Below, in pieces: positions 4,608 to 11,525 of a stretch of DNA of 11,525 nucleotides. Numbering within the stretch: position 1 is the stretch's first letter; the number at the start of each line of letters is the position of its first letter. Under the pieces are notes generated by a model. It ran no database searches and was not told where the DNA came from. It saw only the letters and a program-made list of their open reading frames with translations. The stretch covers positions 1 through 11,525 of the forward strand of contig CAMLMI010000129.1 in NCBI GenBank assembly GCA_946480965.1. Direction: 5' to 3'. This stretch comes from an uncultured Verrucomicrobiales bacterium (GTDB lineage: Bacteria > Verrucomicrobiota > Verrucomicrobiae > Limisphaerales > CANJSG01). The position numbers were made by a program, and so were the translations under genes.

Positions 4608-5744
4608 TCACTTCGCTCCGAAGCAGTAGAGGGTGCCGTCTTCCGACCCCACGATGAACTTGCCGGCCGCCACTGCGGGCGACGACAGGATGCTCTGGCC
4701 GATCTCGTAGGACCACAGTTCGGAGCCGTCCTTGAGCGAGACAAGATAGACGCGGCCATCGGCGGAACCGACCACCACCTTGTCCCCGGCGACGACGGGC
4801 GAGCCGTCGATCTTGCCCCGCGTGTTGAAGGTCCACACGACTTCGCCCGTGGCCTTGTTCAGGCAATGCAGTCGCTTGTCGCGTCCGCCGAAGATCACCC
4901 GGTCGGCGGTGATGGAAGGCGATCCCACGTAGGGAAAGTTCCGGTCCTTGTAGCGCCAGACGACGTTGGTCTTGGCGAGGTCGATGCAGAGGAACTCGTT
5001 CTCGTAGTGGCCGAAGTAGGCCTTGCCGTCGCTCACGGCCACGCTGCCCGGCACGTAGGCGCCGGCATCGGTCTCGGCGATCTTGGTGCCGTTGGTCACG
5101 GAGACGAGATGCAGGAGGGCGTCGCAGCCGCCGAAGGTCGTGAGCCCGTTCCAGACGGCAGGAGTGCCGTTGATGTAGTTGCTGGTTTCGTAGCTCCAGT
5201 TGGTCTTGCCCGTGGCGAGATCGAGCGAGTGGAGGAAGTAGTCGTAGCCGCCGAAGAGCACGGCGGGCTTGCCGTTGAGCGCATGGACGTTGGCCGCGCC
5301 GAGGACCTTGTCGTTGAGCGGGAAGGTCCAGACGGATTCGCCGGTGGCAGCCTTGAGCGCGTAGAAATTCGTGCCGCCGGAGCCAAAGAGCACGAGACCG
5401 TCGCGGACCGTGGGCGAGGCTTCGATGCGGTCATCGGCCTTGAACTGCCAAGCCTTCGCGCCATCTTCGAGCCGGACGGCGTGCAGGTGCGCGTCGTCCG
5501 ATCCCACGAAGACCAGGCCGCCCGAAACAACGGGCGACGAGAGCACGGGACCGCCGGTCTTGTAGCTCCAGAGCAGTTGGGGCCGGTCAGGGATCGCGGT
5601 CGCGGCGACGCCGGAAAGGGCGGCGTCCCCGCGATAATGGGGCCAATCGACGGCTCCGGGAGCGGCGGCGCGGGCCAGCAGCGGCACGGTCAGGGACAGC
5701 ATCCAGCAGAGGGTTGGGCGCGGGATGAAGCGAATCGCGGACAT
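4608..5744 (-). CDS. Secreted PQQ-like eight-repeat beta-propeller protein
   Basis: A 378-residue protein from the ATG at 5744. MSAIRFIPRPTLCWMLSLTV and PLLARAAA form a signal peptide. The rest is eight repeats of about 40 residues with the pattern 'xSPvvxxGxvxvGsxDgxlyxldxxtGexxWsy' typical of PQQ_2/quinoprotein-like propellers, for example VLSSPVVSGGLVFVGSDD, IDGSPVVAGDKVVVGSADGR and ILSSPAVAAGKFIVGSEDGT. The N-terminal LLWSY supplies the strand that would close the ring with the last repeat. No dehydrogenase active-site segment, disulfide-bridged vicinal cysteines or heme motif is visible. A structural, binding or BamB-like scaffold role is as likely as PQQ catalysis. It is upstream of the sugar dehydrogenase on the same strand with 121 bp between, most of it a hexamer repeat, so the two may share a transcript. 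Confidence 0.9.
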   Translation of the reverse strand: MSAIRFIPRPTLCWMLSLTVPLLARAAAPGAVDWPHYRGDAALSGVAATAIPDRPQLLWSYKTGGPVLSSPVVSGGLVFVGSDDAHLHAVRLEDGAKAWQFKADDRIEASPTVRDGLVLFGSGGTNFYALKAATGESVWTFPLNDKVLGAANVHALNGKPAVLFGGYDYFLHSLDLATGKTNWSYETSNYINGTPAVWNGLTTFGGCDALLHLVSVTNGTKIAETDAGAYVPGSVAVSDGKAYFGHYENEFLCIDLAKTNVVWRYKDRNFPYVGSPSITADRVIFGGRDKRLHCLNKATGEVVWTFNTRGKIDGSPVVAGDKVVVGSADGRVYLVSLKDGSELWSYEIGQSILSSPAVAAGKFIVGSEDGTLYCFGAK

Positions 5745-6023
5745 GGCAGGGGCAAGATAGTTCCACCGGGAAAGGGTTTGGCAAACGGAATAATACCTAT
5801 GCGTATGATCCGGGCGTTTCGCGGAAACGAGAGGGCTTCGGAGCGGACCGGAGGGTTTTCGCGGTTTTTGGGCAGATGTGTCCCGAAGCGGTCTCAGAAA
5901 CGAAAAGAATTCCTTAAACCCCTTCCAACACGGCCGATAACGAAACTGGCCGCCGAAAAACCCAGCATTCCCGGACGGGAAAGGCTGCGGCGGACCGCCG
6001 ATTTGAGAACCAACGACTACAGC
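5745..6023. promoter_or_regulatory. Divergent intergenic region between propeller gene and sensor kinase
   Basis: This 279-bp region must carry promoters for both flanking genes. The only AT-rich patch is near 5777-5809. It holds TTGGCA at 5778-5783, TAATAC at 5791-5796 and TATGAT at 5804-5809 on the plus strand, and TATTAT on the minus strand (5795-5790), 46 bp before the propeller start. Spacings are not ideal (20 bp for TTGGCA to TATGAT), so promoter assignment is weak. A perfect 6-bp hairpin, cgtttc-gcg-gaaacg, lies at 5815-5829. The kinase would have a long leader of roughly 200 bases in which I see no riboswitch. Confidence 0.3.
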
Positions 6024-9000
6024 ATGAAGCACTGGACGGGGCTGTGCGGGACGATGGCCGGGCTGCTCATCAGCACGCCGGTTGCGGCGGCCGATGCCGC
6101 CGCCGCCGCGCCGGGCCGGGACTGGGGCGAATCCGCCGGGCTGATGCTGCTGTTGACCGGCGGGCTGGCCCTTTCTGCCGTGCTGGTGCTGCGGCTGCGG
6201 ACCCAGGTGAAGGCCAGCGGGCGGGCCCTGACCGAGAGCCGGTCGCGCGAAAAGTCGTTGGAGGAGAAATACTGGCGGGCCTTCGACGCCGCGCCGGACG
6301 TGAATTTCATCTGCGACTTGGAGGGCCGGGTGCTGCGCGCGAACGCGGCGGCCAAAAGCTTCTTCGGCCAGGCGGAAGCCTTCGGGGGCTCCGTGCGGCT
6401 GATCGACCTGATCGAGGGCACGGACCGCGCCGAGGCCGCCGGGCTGCTGGAGAGAGTCAAGGCGGGCGATTTCGTGCAGCCCGCCGAGCTGTCCTTCCGC
6501 GTCTCCGGCAGTGTCACCAGGACCGCACAGGTGCGGATGCACCGCGAGTCGGGCGAGCAGGAACGGCTGTTCGTCTTCATCCACGACGTCACCGAGCGCC
6601 GCGAGGCCGAGCGGAAACACGTGGTGATGGAGCGCCTGCTCCGCACGGTCTTCGACAACCTGCCCCTCTCCGTCCAGCTCAAGGACGCCGCGACCGGCGT
6701 CTGCACCCTGGCCAGCCCCGCGCACCGGGCGCTGATCGGCCTGGATCATTCGGCGATCGCGGGCAAGACGGACGCCCAGGTCTTCTCCCCGGAGATGGCG
6801 CTCAAGCTCCAGGCCCTCGACACCCGCGTCCGCGAGACCCGCGAGGTCGTGCAGAGCCCGGTGGAAGAGGTCGCCGCCGAGGGCCAGCCCGCGCGCTATT
6901 GCTCGGTGCGCAAGGTGCCGGTGGTCGATCCCTCCGGCGCCGTCGCGCAGATCCTCACGATGATCGAAGACGTGACGGAACAGCAGACCGCGCTGAAGGA
7001 GGCCGAACGCACGCAGAACCTCTTCCAGGCGCTGGTGGACCAGTTGCCCGTCGGCGTCTTCATCAAGGAGATCCCCTCCCTGCGCCACGTGCTGTGGAAC
7101 CGCGCCGGCGAGCGCATCCTCGGCATGGACCGCTCGAAACTTATCGGGCGCGTCGATTCCGAGGTGTTCCCGAAGGAGCAGGCCGAGAAGTTCACCTCCG
7201 ACGACCTGCGCGTGGCCGCCGCCCGCCGCATGATGATAGTCCCGGTCGAGGAGCTGAACACCGAGCGCGGCACGCGGCTGATGGCGACGAAGAAGTTCCC
7301 CATCCTCAGCCCCGAGGGCGAGGTCACCCACATCGTCGGCATCACCGAGGACGTGACCGAGCGCATCCGCTCGGAAGAGGCGATCAACCACGCCCGCGAG
7401 ATGGCCGAGGAGCTGGCCCGCGAGCGCGAGCAGCACATCCGCCAGCTCACCGAGACCGCCGAGCGCGCCGAGGCCATGGCCCGCGCCGCCGAGGCCGCCA
7501 ACGTGGCCAAGAGCGACTTCCTGGCGAACATGAGCCACGAGATCCGGACGCCGATGAACGCCATCATCGGCTTCACGAACCTGCTCATGGACAGCCCGCT
7601 CAACAACGAGCAGAAGGACCATCTCAACACCGTCCGCCAGAGCTCCGAGGCGCTCCTCTCCATCATCAACGACGTGCTCGACTTCTCGAAGATCGAGGCC
7701 GGCAAGATGTCGCTGGAGTCCATTTCCTTCGATCTCCGCGAAGTGGTCGAACAGACCGTCGATCTCATGTCGCAGCGGGCCAGCGCGAAGGAACTGGACC
7801 TCATCGGCTTCGTCTCGAACAACGTCCCGCCCCAGCTCATCGGCGACCCGATCCGCCTCCGGCAGGTGCTGCTGAACCTGATCGGCAACGCCATCAAGTT
7901 CACCGACCACGGGCGCATCTTCGTCGAGGCCACCGTCTCGCGCGTCGTCGGCGGCGTGGTCGATCTCCGCTTCTCCGTGGCCGACACCGGCATCGGCATC
8001 ACGCCCGAGGCGCAGGCGCGGCTGTTCCAGGCGTTCAGCCAGGCGGACAGCTCCATGACCCGCAAGTATGGCGGCACCGGCCTCGGCCTCGCCATCTCGC
8101 GCAAGATCGTCGAGCTCATGCACGGCGAGATCGCGGTCGAGAGCACCGTCGGCAAGGGCTCCACCTTCTTCTTCACCCTGCGGCTCAACCTCTCCAGCCT
8201 CGCGGTGGAACCGGCCTCCCAGCCCATCAAGCTCAAGGGCCGCCGCGTTCTCGTCGCCGCCGAGGAGGACCTCACCCGCGAGGTCGTGCGCCACTACTCG
8301 GAGGCCGTCGGCGTGGAGGTCATCGGAGCGCAGGACGAGGTGGATGTAGTCGCCCATCTCCAGAAATCCGCCTCGGACGGACGCCCCTTCGACGCCGTCG
8401 TCATCGACCTCGCGTCGCGCAAGTTCGACGGTCTGTTGCTGGCCGCGACGCTGAACGACCGGCACCTGCTCGGCTCCACGCGCCTGCTCGCGCTCACCGG
8501 CATCCGCCAACGCTTCCATCCCTCCGCGCTCCAGAAGTCCGGCATCCTCGCCCGCATCACCAAACCGGTGCGCCGCCACGAACTGCTGGAGCTGCTCGAG
8601 GCCCATCTTTCCCAGGAGTTCGCCGCCGCTCCCCAGCGAGCACCGTTGGCGGAGGCCCCCGAGACCGAGGAGCCCGCCGCGTCGCGCCCGCTACCCGCCG
8701 CACCCGCGCAGGCCGCCCGCATCCTCGTGGCCGAGGACAATCTGGTGAACCAGAAGCTCGCCCTCCTGATGCTCAAGAAGATGGGCTACCACGCCGATGT
8801 CGTGGCCAACGGCCGCGAGGCCTACGACGCGCAACTGGCGAAGAACTACGACCTCATCCTGATGGACTGCCAGATGCCCGTGATGGACGGCTACGCCGCC
8901 ACCAAGGCCCTGCGCGACAACGCCAAGACCTGCGCCGTCCGCATCGTCGCCATGACCGCCCACGCGATGGACGGCGACCGCGACAAGTGCCTCGCCGCCG

Positions 9001-9086
9001 GGATGGACGACTACATCACCAAGCCCGTCCGCATGGAGGATCTGAAGGCCATCCTCGACCGCCACTTCCCGGCGCAGGCGCCGTAG
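6024..9086 (+). CDS. Hybrid sensor histidine kinase (3 PAS, HisKA, HATPase, 2 receivers)
   Basis: A 1020-residue inner-membrane sensor. It starts MKHWTGLCGTMAGLLISTPV (signal peptide or TM1), then a TM near residues 35-55 (SAGLMLLLTGGLALSAVLVL). Three PAS domains follow, at about 83-190, 205-320 and 333-450, each ending in a 'DVTE' PAC-like edge. A Glu/Ala-rich coiled coil (about 455-490) leads into HisKA with NMSHEIRTPMNAII, phospho-accepting H505. HATPase has the N box (LLNLIGNAIKF, N622), DTGIGI (D654) and GGTGLGL (683). Receiver 1 (about 739-860) keeps D795 and the lysine of ITKP but reads AAEED where a metal-binding Asp pair is expected. Receiver 2 (898-1016) is canonical: AEDN (D905), D948 in LILMDCQMPVMDG, and ITKP. 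It probably passes phosphate H505 to D948 and then to a histidine phosphotransferase elsewhere. The periplasmic part is only about 15 residues, so sensing is likely cytoplasmic through PAS. It is a monocistronic-looking orphan: no partner regulator or HPt is nearby. Confidence 0.95.
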   Translation: MKHWTGLCGTMAGLLISTPVAAADAAAAAPGRDWGESAGLMLLLTGGLALSAVLVLRLRTQVKASGRALTESRSREKSLEEKYWRAFDAAPDVNFICDLEGRVLRANAAAKSFFGQAEAFGGSVRLIDLIEGTDRAEAAGLLERVKAGDFVQPAELSFRVSGSVTRTAQVRMHRESGEQERLFVFIHDVTERREAERKHVVMERLLRTVFDNLPLSVQLKDAATGVCTLASPAHRALIGLDHSAIAGKTDAQVFSPEMALKLQALDTRVRETREVVQSPVEEVAAEGQPARYCSVRKVPVVDPSGAVAQILTMIEDVTEQQTALKEAERTQNLFQALVDQLPVGVFIKEIPSLRHVLWNRAGERILGMDRSKLIGRVDSEVFPKEQAEKFTSDDLRVAAARRMMIVPVEELNTERGTRLMATKKFPILSPEGEVTHIVGITEDVTERIRSEEAINHAREMAEELAREREQHIRQLTETAERAEAMARAAEAANVAKSDFLANMSHEIRTPMNAIIGFTNLLMDSPLNNEQKDHLNTVRQSSEALLSIINDVLDFSKIEAGKMSLESISFDLREVVEQTVDLMSQRASAKELDLIGFVSNNVPPQLIGDPIRLRQVLLNLIGNAIKFTDHGRIFVEATVSRVVGGVVDLRFSVADTGIGITPEAQARLFQAFSQADSSMTRKYGGTGLGLAISRKIVELMHGEIAVESTVGKGSTFFFTLRLNLSSLAVEPASQPIKLKGRRVLVAAEEDLTREVVRHYSEAVGVEVIGAQDEVDVVAHLQKSASDGRPFDAVVIDLASRKFDGLLLAATLNDRHLLGSTRLLALTGIRQRFHPSALQKSGILARITKPVRRHELLELLEAHLSQEFAAAPQRAPLAEAPETEEPAASRPLPAAPAQAARILVAEDNLVNQKLALLMLKKMGYHADVVANGREAYDAQLAKNYDLILMDCQMPVMDGYAATKALRDNAKTCAVRIVAMTAHAMDGDRDKCLAAGMDDYITKPVRMEDLKAILDRHFPAQAP

Positions 9087-9113
9087 CGGGCCCACGGCCA
9101 CCAGCGGACATGG

Positions 9114-9145
9114 AAAAAGGCTCCCGGCGAACCGGGAGCCTTTTT
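9114..9145. terminator. Bidirectional rho-independent terminator
   Basis: A perfect 14-bp stem, aaaaaggctcccgg (9114-9127) and ccgggagccttttt (9132-9145), closes on a cgaa loop. The A-run on one side and T-run on the other give a U-tract on both strands. It starts 27 bp after the kinase stop and lies 26 bp beyond the stop of the convergent reductase gene, so it serves both. Confidence 0.93.
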
Positions 9146-9171
9146 CGTTTCCGGAGGAAGGAGAGCGGGCT

Positions 9172-9894
9172 TCAGCCCCACTTCTCCAGCTTCATCTGCT
9201 CCTTCGGCAGCGCGAGGTCGTGGGTCACGAGGTGCTCGATGCCGTTGACCATCTCGTTCGTGCCGCACGCGTAGAAGACGGTGTTGGCGGCGTCGGTCAC
9301 GAAGCTCTTCACCCACTCGGGCGTGATGCGGCCACGACGGCCGGTCCACGGATCTTCCGGGGTCAAGCGGGTGCAGGTGACCTCGAACTTGAAGTTCGGG
9401 TTCTTGGCTTCCAGCTCGCGGAACTCCTTCTCGAAGATGATGTCCTTGGTGGTCTTCACCGTGTAGAGGATCGTGATCTTCGTGTTGTGCCCGAGCGCGG
9501 TGGCCTCGCGGACGAAGCCGCGGAACGGGGTCACGCCCGAGCCGCCGGCCACGCAGATGAGGTGCTTGCCCGGGGGATCGAAGACGGGGAGGAACTTCCC
9601 GACGGGCGGGATGACGAACATCTTGTCCCCGGCCTCGGCCCAATCGACGATGCTGGTGCCCATCTTGCCGTCGCGCTTGACCGTCACCTCGTAGAAGCCC
9701 TTGTCCAGGGCGCAGGAGCTGAGCGAGTAGGCGCGCTTGTATTTGGGTTTGTGGGGCCAATAGACGGTGATGAACTGGCCCGTCTTGAAATCGCCCGGAT
9801 CGTAGCCCTCGGGCCACTTCAAACGGAGCGTCTTCACGTCCGGCAACTCCAGGGTGGCCGTCTCGATGAGCATTTCCGCGATTACTTTCGCCAT
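9172..9894 (-). CDS. FAD/NAD(P)-binding oxidoreductase (ferredoxin-NADP reductase family)
   Basis: A 240-residue single-polypeptide flavin reductase. The N-terminal half is the FAD-binding barrel with the RAYSLSS motif (residues 54-60) that stacks on the flavin, and GTSIVDW for the phosphate side. The C-terminal half is the NAD(P) Rossmann-like domain with VAGGSGVTPFRGFV (115-128) and the terminal FYACGTNEM (207-215). No [2Fe-2S] cysteine cluster or heme-binding domain is fused, so it needs a separate electron partner, such as ferredoxin or an oxygenase; none is adjacent. No signal peptide is seen, so it is cytoplasmic. The start at ATG 9894 gives MAKVIAEMLIE, with a weak GAAAG 2-6 nt upstream; the ATG at residue 8 is an alternative. 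It is a single gene, convergent with the kinase and divergent from polA. Confidence 0.9.
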   Translation of the reverse strand: MAKVIAEMLIETATLELPDVKTLRLKWPEGYDPGDFKTGQFITVYWPHKPKYKRAYSLSSCALDKGFYEVTVKRDGKMGTSIVDWAEAGDKMFVIPPVGKFLPVFDPPGKHLICVAGGSGVTPFRGFVREATALGHNTKITILYTVKTTKDIIFEKEFRELEAKNPNFKFEVTCTRLTPEDPWTGRRGRITPEWVKSFVTDAANTVFYACGTNEMVNGIEHLVTHDLALPKEQMKLEKWG

Positions 9895-10117
9895 ACTTTC
9901 AGTCAGTCAGGTTCGGATTCAGGGGTTCGGAAGGACCGGGTGGGCCCAAAAAACTGCGGGGCAGTGTATCCGGCAGGCGAACGCGCGTGTAAAGCAGACA
10001 TTCCGGGGACAGGAGGCCCTGCGACATGAGGTTTTTTGCACGGCGTGCGGGAGCCGGAGCGTGGACGCCCCCGTGCCATGACTCGTCTTGTGACCTCGCC
10101 GCGCGGCCCTTTAGCCT
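9895..10117. other. Divergent intergenic region between reductase and polA
   Basis: This 223-bp region should carry promoters for both flanking genes. I see no convincing -35/-10 pair in either direction. It contains a small period-7 patch at 9910-9931, a tcagtcagtcag tract at 9899-9910 and a short hairpin, gcac-ggc-gtgc, near 10037-10047. No coding region is supported. Confidence 0.5.
9910..9931. repeat. Short period-7 direct repeat near reductase start
   Basis: The octamer ggttcgga occurs at 9910-9917 and again at 9924-9931, exactly two heptamers apart, with ttcaggg-type sequence between. On the minus strand it reads ccgaacc, cctgaat, ccgaacc. It lies just 5' of the reductase start codon. 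It may be a worn relative of the other period-7 arrays, or chance. Confidence 0.4.
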
Positions 10118-11525
10118 ATGAGCATGGCTCAGGCAAAACGGCTCTTCCTCCTCGACGGCATGGCGCTCGTGTATCGGGCGCACTTCGCCTTTGCCACCAA
10201 GCCGATCCGCACCTCCACCGGCTTCAACACCTCGGCCCTCTACGGCTTCGTCAACACGCTGCTGGACATCCGCCAGAACTGGCAGCCGACGCATCTCGCC
10301 GTCGCTTTCGACACCCACGCGCCCACGCCGCGCCACGTCGAATTCCCCGCCTACAAAGCCCAGCGCGAGGAAATGCCGGAGGAATTGTCCGCCGCCATTC
10401 CGCACGTCCGCCGCTTCATCGAGGCGATGAACATCCGCGTTCTGGCCATCGACGGCTTCGAGGCGGACGACTTGATCGGCACGCTCGCGCGGCGCGCGGA
10501 GAAGGACGGGTTCGACACCTACATGGTCACGCCGGACAAGGATTTCGGGCAGCTCGTGGACGAGCACACCTTCCTCTGGAAGCCCGGCCGCCAGGGCAGC
10601 GACGTGGAGCTGATGAAGGCCGAGGACGTCTGCGCCAAGTGGGGCATCCAGCGCGTGGACCAGGTGATCGACATGCTCGGCCTGATGGGCGATGCGACGG
10701 ACAACATTCCCGGCATCAAAGGCGTCGGGGAAAAGACCGCGGCCAAGCTCATCGCGCAGTTCGGTTCGCTGGAGGAGACCCTGGCCCGCGCGGACGAGAT
10801 CAAGGGCAAGCTCGGCGAAACCGTCCGCGCCCAGGCCGAGAACGCCCGTCTGAGCAAACGTCTCGCGACCATCATCACCGACGCGCCGGTCAACGTGTCG
10901 CTGGACGAGTTGGCGCTCCAGCCCATGAACGAGGACGCCGTGAAGGCGTTGTGCGTGGAATTCGAGATGAACTCCATCGGTCGCCGCCTCGTCGGCGACG
11001 GTTTCAAAGCCGGTCGCAGCGGCGCGGGACCAGCAGCGGCCGAGACGCCGAAGCGCAAGGCGCCGCAGCCGACGAGCGCGCCCGACGAGTTGGATCTCTT
11101 TGGAAAACCCGAGGCGATGCCTGATCCCGGATCCCGGATCCCGGATGCCGGAACGCCCTCCGTCGATCCGACCGCGTCCGAAGCCGCGGATCCGGCATCC
11201 GGTATCGGGCATCCGGCATCCGTCCTGCGCTCCATCTCCGACACCCAAGCGAGCTACGAGCTCGTCGATTCGCCCGAGAAGCTGGCCGCGATGATCGCCG
11301 TCTTATCCGCCGCACCGGCCTTCTGCTTCGACACGGAGACGGACGGTCTCGATCCGAAAGACGCCACGCTGCTCGGCATCGCTTTCAGCGCCAAAGCCGG
11401 CACGGGCTACTACGTGACATGGCCCAACCCGGCATCCGGCATCCGGCATCCGGTATCCGTTCTCTTCTCGTCCTCCGCGCTCAAAGTCGGCCACAACCTC
11501 AAGTTCGACCTCGCCATTCTCCAGA
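10118..11525 (+). CDS. polA: DNA polymerase I (partial; 5'-3' exonuclease and start of 3'-5' exonuclease), with in-frame repeats
   Basis: The first 469 codons; the gene runs off the right edge. Residues 1 to about 290 are the 5'-3' exonuclease (FEN-like) domain: LFLLDGMALVYRAHFAF (D13), VAFDTHAPTPRHVEFPAYKA (D65), GFEADDLIGTLARR (D117, D118), VTPDKDFGQL (D140, D142), LMGDATDNIPGIKGVGEKTA (D192, D195). An Ala/Pro-rich linker then holds inverted heptamer arrays, translated as MPDPGSRIPDAG (332-343) and DPASGIGHPASV (358-369). The 3'-5' exonuclease domain follows, with FCFDTETDGL (Exo I, D405 and E407) and LKVGHNLKFD (Exo II, D464). A third array (NPASGIRHPVSV) sits between them. Exo III and the polymerase domain lie outside the window. 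The frame is uninterrupted through all arrays. The start could be ATG 10118 or 10124 (MAQAKRLF); neither has a Shine-Dalgarno. Function is replication and repair gap filling in the cytoplasm. Confidence 0.95.
   Translation, partial: MSMAQAKRLFLLDGMALVYRAHFAFATKPIRTSTGFNTSALYGFVNTLLDIRQNWQPTHLAVAFDTHAPTPRHVEFPAYKAQREEMPEELSAAIPHVRRFIEAMNIRVLAIDGFEADDLIGTLARRAEKDGFDTYMVTPDKDFGQLVDEHTFLWKPGRQGSDVELMKAEDVCAKWGIQRVDQVIDMLGLMGDATDNIPGIKGVGEKTAAKLIAQFGSLEETLARADEIKGKLGETVRAQAENARLSKRLATIITDAPVNVSLDELALQPMNEDAVKALCVEFEMNSIGRRLVGDGFKAGRSGAGPAAAETPKRKAPQPTSAPDELDLFGKPEAMPDPGSRIPDAGTPSVDPTASEAADPASGIGHPASVLRSISDTQASYELVDSPEKLAAMIAVLSAAPAFCFDTETDGLDPKDATLLGIAFSAKAGTGYYVTWPNPASGIRHPVSVLFSSSALKVGHNLKFDLAILQ
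11116..11223. repeat. Inverted heptamer-array pair inside polA (linker)
   Basis: Array A (11116-11150) is gatgcct, three gatcccg, and gatgccg. Array B (11189-11223) is gatccgg, catccgg, tatcggg, catccgg and catccgt in the opposite orientation. The reverse complement of B aligns with A at about 21 of 24 positions. The 38-bp spacer holds gtcg-atc-cgac (11162-11172), matching the gtcg-NNN-cgac in the intergenic copy at 243-253. The total length of 108 bp is divisible by 3, so the polA frame is kept. A is translated in the MPDAGCR-type phase and B in the PASGIRH-type phase. Confidence 0.9.
11433..11460. repeat. Heptamer array inside the polA 3'-5' exonuclease domain
   Basis: Three exact copies of catccgg (11433-11453) followed by tatccgt, with a degenerate aacccgg just before. 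It is translated as PASGIRHPVSV (residues 438-448), between Exo I (D405) and Exo II (D464). No inverted partner is found close by, so this is a solo arm. Confidence 0.9.

Noticed and set aside
5778..5809. Sigma-70 promoter TTGGCA...TATGAT for the kinase
   Set aside because: The 20-bp spacing is too long and the distance to the start codon exceeds 200 bp. It is kept only as a weak suggestion in the intergenic entry.
5745..8606. Minus-strand open frame continuing upstream of the propeller gene for more than 900 codons
   Set aside because: It runs antisense to the sensor kinase, is low-complexity (Gly/Asp/Ala/Leu/Val-rich) and shows no domain. It is a by-product of GC-rich codon use opposite a real gene.
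6044..9274. Long plus-strand frame in another phase across the kinase
   Set aside because: It is Arg/Pro/His-rich with no recognisable motif, while the 6024-9086 frame carries complete PAS, kinase and receiver domains.
9899..11248. Minus-strand frame of about 450 codons opposite polA
   Set aside because: It is a shadow of polA, and its end-region peptides (IPDAG, MPD types) come from the heptamer arrays.
11433..11460. CRISPR-like array
   Set aside because: The units are 7 bp and directly abutting with no spacers, and there are no cas genes.
11116..11460. polA pseudogenisation or frameshift by the repeats
   Set aside because: The frame stays open from 10118 to the window edge, and both Exo I and Exo II motifs downstream of the first arrays read correctly in the same frame.

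Overview
The window is GC-rich bacterial DNA, and its gene content and repeats fit a member of the PVC group, most likely Verrucomicrobiota. The evidence for this is an ECF sigma factor, a secreted PQQ-like beta-propeller protein beside a glucose/sorbosone dehydrogenase-type protein with the CCH...STGDNT signature, a hybrid histidine kinase, weak or absent Shine-Dalgarno sites, and several families of short interspersed repeats of a kind common in that group. The taxonomic call is inference; there is no rRNA or other marker in the window.

Layout, left to right. Positions 1-126 hold the N-terminal end of an ECF sigma factor (minus strand, cut by the window edge). Positions 127-433 are intergenic, with an inverted pair of 7-bp tandem arrays and a REP-like hairpin. 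A chorismate-lyase-like protein (434-1012, minus) follows. Positions 1013-1382 are a repeat-filled intergenic region bounded by inverted period-7 arrays. A four-gene minus-strand cluster reads from 5744 down to 1383: eight-repeat PQQ-like propeller protein, PQQ-dependent sugar dehydrogenase-like protein, small membrane protein and HemN/HemW-family radical SAM enzyme. The last three are spaced 10 and 4 bp apart and are probably one operon. A 279-bp divergent region separates this cluster from a large plus-strand hybrid sensor kinase (6024-9086; signal peptide/TM, three PAS, HisKA, HATPase, two receivers). The kinase converges on an FAD/NAD(P)-binding reductase (9172-9894, minus) across a shared bidirectional terminator. 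Finally polA (DNA polymerase I) starts at 10118 on the plus strand and runs off the right edge after the first 469 codons.

The most unusual feature is a set of short-period (7 bp, once 6 bp) degenerate tandem arrays, mostly arranged as inverted pairs. They occur between genes (207-284, 1013-1380, 4524-4595) and also inside polA (11116-11223 and 11433-11460), where they are translated in frame. The heptamer CATCCGG, repeated in tandem, has no stop codon in any of six frames: one strand always reads the peptide cycle PASGIRH and the other MPDAGCR. This may explain how it can sit in an essential gene. In polA the inverted pair lies in the linker between the 5'-3' and 3'-5' exonuclease domains, while the last array lies within the 3'-5' exonuclease domain between motifs Exo I and Exo II.

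Functionally, the cluster suggests periplasmic sugar or polyol oxidation next to a heme/porphyrin-type radical SAM enzyme, but no substrate can be read from the sequence. The sensor kinase has no visible partner regulator here.
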